Of a stretch of 57,761 nt of DNA, positions 55,647 through 57,761 are shown in pieces; the stretch's first letter is position 1; each line of letters begins with the position of its first letter. The notes under the pieces were generated by a model that was not told the origin of the DNA, did not search any database, and saw nothing but the letters and a program-made list of their open reading frames with translations. Made by a program: the position numbers and the translations under genes. This DNA comes from Streptomyces spiramenti (GTDB lineage: Bacteria; Actinomycetota; Actinomycetes; Streptomycetales; Streptomycetaceae), in contig NZ_JAAVJB010000008.1 in NCBI RefSeq assembly GCF_012034385.1, positions 1 to 57,761 on the forward strand, given 5' to 3'.

Positions 55647-55760
55647 GGCCATGGGCTCCTTCGTGTGGGTCGCTTCGTCGGGTCGCGTGGTGGTCGGTTG
55701 TCGTGGTGGCGGGGACGCCGGATCCGCACCGTGCGTGGTCGGCGCCGCGCGCCGACGGCC

Positions 55761-55794
55761 GCCCCGTGCGCGCCCCGCGAGCCGCGCACGGGGC
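55761..55794 (-). terminator. Terminator after putA
   Basis: GCCCCGTGCGCG and CGCGCACGGGGC form a perfect 12-bp stem with a 10-nt loop, beginning 7 bp past the putA stop. It uses the GCACGGGGC word. No U tract follows. Confidence 0.7.
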
Positions 55795-55801
55795 GCGTGG
55801 T

Positions 55802-56728
55802 TCAGCCCCGGCTGACGAGCGAGCGGGCGAAGAAGGCGAGGTTCGCGGGTCGCTCCGCCAGGCGTCGCATGAAGTAGCCGTACCAGTCGGTCCCGTAGGG
55901 GACGTACACGCGCATGCGGTGCCCCGCCTCGGCGAGGCGGTGCTGCTCGGCCTCCCTGATGCCGTAGAGCATCTGGAACTCGTACTCGCCCGGCTTGCGC
56001 CCGAAACGGGCTGCCAGCGCCTCGGTGATCGCGACGAGGCGCGGGTCGTGCGAGCCGATCATCGGGTAGCCGCCCCCGGCCATCAGGGTCTTCAGACAGC
56101 GCACGTACGCCCGGTCCACCTGGTGCTTGTCCTGGTACGCGACGTCGGCGGGCTCCCGGTAGGCACCCTTGACCAGCCGCACGCGGGAACCTGCCACGGC
56201 CAGAGCCGCGCAGTCGTCCTCGGTGCGGTACAGGTAGGACTGCAGCACCGCTCCGGTCTGCGGGAACTTGGCGCGCAGGTCGGCGAGGACGGCGAGCGTG
56301 GAGTCGACCGTGGTGTGGTCCTCCATGTCGAGCGTAACCGTCGTGCCCGCGGCGGCGGCGGCTTCCACGACCGGCAGCACGTTGTTGTGGGCGATCTCGT
56401 GGCCACCGGGGAGTGCCTGTCCGAAGGCGGAGAGCTTGACCGACATCTCGGCCCGTTCGCCCAGTCCCTCGGCGGCCAGCGCCTCGGCCAGGGCAAGGTA
56501 GGCGTCACGGGCGCGCAGTGCCTCGGAGGCGTCGGTGACGTCCTCACCCAAGTGGTCGAGGGTCACCTCGAGTCGACGGTCGGTGAGGGACCTGACCGCG
56601 GCCAGCGCGGAGTCCAGCGTCTCGCCGGCGACGAAACGGTCGACCACTGGGCGGGTGACGGGGGCGGATGCCACCACTCGGCGCAGCCCGTCGCTGCGCG
56701 CGGCGGCCAGAAGCACGGGACCCAGCAC
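55802..56728 (-). CDS. putA: Proline dehydrogenase
   Basis: FAD-dependent proline dehydrogenase oxidises proline to P5C, passing electrons to the membrane. The 308-aa monofunctional barrel has TLDMEDHTTVDS, SYLYRTEDDC, VRLVKGAYREP and the C-terminal YVPYGTDWYGYFMRRLAERPANL. The GTG at 56728 has GGAGG seven bases upstream. It precedes pruA by about 155 bp and is divergent from a PucR-type regulator, so proline induction is likely; this is inference. Confidence 0.95.
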   Translation of the reverse strand: MLGPVLLAAARSDGLRRVVASAPVTRPVVDRFVAGETLDSALAAVRSLTDRRLEVTLDHLGEDVTDASEALRARDAYLALAEALAAEGLGERAEMSVKLSAFGQALPGGHEIAHNNVLPVVEAAAAAGTTVTLDMEDHTTVDSTLAVLADLRAKFPQTGAVLQSYLYRTEDDCAALAVAGSRVRLVKGAYREPADVAYQDKHQVDRAYVRCLKTLMAGGGYPMIGSHDPRLVAITEALAARFGRKPGEYEFQMLYGIREAEQHRLAEAGHRMRVYVPYGTDWYGYFMRRLAERPANLAFFARSLVSRG

Positions 56729-56977
56729 GGGGCACCTCCACTGAAACAGTCCGACGGATCTCTCACCCGCAATCTAAGGATCACGCGCGGCCCGTCCCAT
56801 CGACATGTGTCACGCCGCCGTGGCCGTGATCTCATACAGATGTATGAACGTCCCGGCTGCCGCAGAATGGGCGCGGGTACGGGAGCCCCACCTCGAGGGG
56901 GACGGTCGGCCCCGCGTCGCCTCTCCGGTCGGCGCGGAGCGGAGGCACGGCGCGGGCGCGAAGAACGGTGGCGGAGG

Positions 56978-57761
56978 ATGCGGGCGGACTTTCAGGAGCT
57001 GGTGGACGAGGTGTCCGCGTTGCTCGACACTCCCGCGACCCTCGAGGGCAGGGACTTCGGACTGATCGCCTTCGGCGCGCACGACAGCGACGACGACCGG
57101 GTGATGGACCCCGTGCGGACCAGTTCGATCCTTCGGAGGGGCTCCACGCCGGCGGTGCGCGCATGGTTCGAACGGTTCGGCATCACGCGGGCCGACCGGC
57201 CGGTCCGTATCCCGGCGGCACCCGACGCCGGTGTCCGCACGGGCCGCATCTGCCTCCCCGCGCGCAGCGAGGGCGTGGTGTACGGGTACATCTGGCTGCT
57301 CGACGACGGCGCGCTGTCGCTGGACGACCCTCGGCTGGCGACCGCATGGGGCGTGGCGGAACGGGCGGGGGCACTGCTCGCCGCTCAAGCCGGTGCCGGT
57401 GCCCGCAGCGGCGACCTCCTGGCCGAGCTGCTCTCGGCCGGGCCCGCCGGGGCGGAGGCGGCAGCCGCCGCGCTGGCGCCGGTGGCGCGTGTGGGCACCG
57501 GCGAGGCACTGGCAGTGGTGACCGTAGCCCCGTGGGCCGGCAGGGGCAGCACCCCGGCGGGTGTCGTGCCGGGGGTAATCGCCGCGTGCGTGGTGCCGAA
57601 CGCGGACGGGGCGGCGCTCGCCGTGCTGGTCCGTCTCCGGAGCGACGGCGCGGAGGAGCGCGCCGTCGCGGCGGCGCGAACCTCCGGGGCCTTGGTCGCC
57701 GACATCCTGCGGACGCTCCGCGGCCGTGCCGAGGCCGGTACCAACCTCCTGGACATCGACC
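56978..57761 (+). CDS. PucR-type transcriptional regulator, partial (runs off window)
   Basis: The 261 visible codons begin MRADFQELVDEVSALLDTPATLEG, continue with a GAF-like sensor part (RICLPARSEGVVYGYIWLLDDG) and enter the region before a C-terminal helix-turn-helix that would lie outside the window. Homologues divergent from putA in Streptomyces act as PutR-type proline regulators by context. GGAGG touches the ATG at 56978, too close to work well, so the start may be upstream in the same frame at 56840. Function is inferred from position. Confidence 0.8.
   Translation, partial: MRADFQELVDEVSALLDTPATLEGRDFGLIAFGAHDSDDDRVMDPVRTSSILRRGSTPAVRAWFERFGITRADRPVRIPAAPDAGVRTGRICLPARSEGVVYGYIWLLDDGALSLDDPRLATAWGVAERAGALLAAQAGAGARSGDLLAELLSAGPAGAEAAAAALAPVARVGTGEALAVVTVAPWAGRGSTPAGVVPGVIAACVVPNADGAALAVLVRLRSDGAEERAVAAARTSGALVADILRTLRGRAEAGTNLLDID

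Overview
The window is a chromosomal segment of a Streptomyces-like actinomycete. The DNA is very GC-rich, GTG starts are common, and genes carry actinomycete traits: HupS with a lysine-rich tail, acyl-CoA carboxylase epsilon subunit, NdgR-type IclR regulator, conservons and F420-pathway CofC. As I recall it, the gene order matches the S. coelicolor core region from smc (SCO5577) down to putA (SCO5519). Identities come from motifs and gene order; no database search was run.

Layout. (1) 0-16 kb is a housekeeping block read leftward: DAK/DegV kinase-like protein, recG, rsmD, coaD, a DivIVA-like coiled coil, yceD, rpmF, rnc, mutM, acylphosphatase, a 69-aa coiled coil and smc. A secreted CAP protein reads rightward inside it. 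(2) 16-25 kb: rpmB (+), thiL-thiD, an Lrp-type effector-domain protein and a DUF3515 lipoprotein (+), ddl, plsC-gpsA, cofC (+), a small OB-like protein and hupS. (3) 25-33 kb: leuCD with divergent ndgR, three tRNAs (Gln, Glu, Glu) with a visible promoter and terminator, gltX and a fumarylacetoacetate-hydrolase-family gene. (4) 33-44 kb: two tandem conservons (cvnA-B-C-D), each a large sensor kinase-like protein followed by roadblock, DUF742 and GTPase proteins. (5) 44-57.8 kb: a small repeat peptide gene, a MITE-like element, accE-accB, cimA, ilvE, leuB, a 44-aa protein gene, a HAD hydrolase and the proline catabolism genes putA and pruA with a divergent PucR-type regulator cut by the window end.

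How the genes work together. leuC, leuD, leuB, ilvE and cimA spread branched-chain amino acid metabolism over three leftward loci, with NdgR as likely regulator. accE-accB supply malonyl-CoA, putA-pruA convert proline to glutamate, and gltX sits beside tRNA-Glu and tRNA-Gln genes.

Most unusual features: an almost perfect 775-bp duplication covering cvnD and the end of cvnC in both conservons, written in T-ending codons unlike the rest of the window; a divergent 58-aa ORF with two TANPRRTTLV copies that differ at synonymous sites; two MITE-like elements, one with a clear TCA target duplication; a 33-bp tandem repeat before recG; and a recurrent GCACGGGGC word that fills intergenic deserts, builds terminators and appears as His-Gly-Ala in protein linkers.
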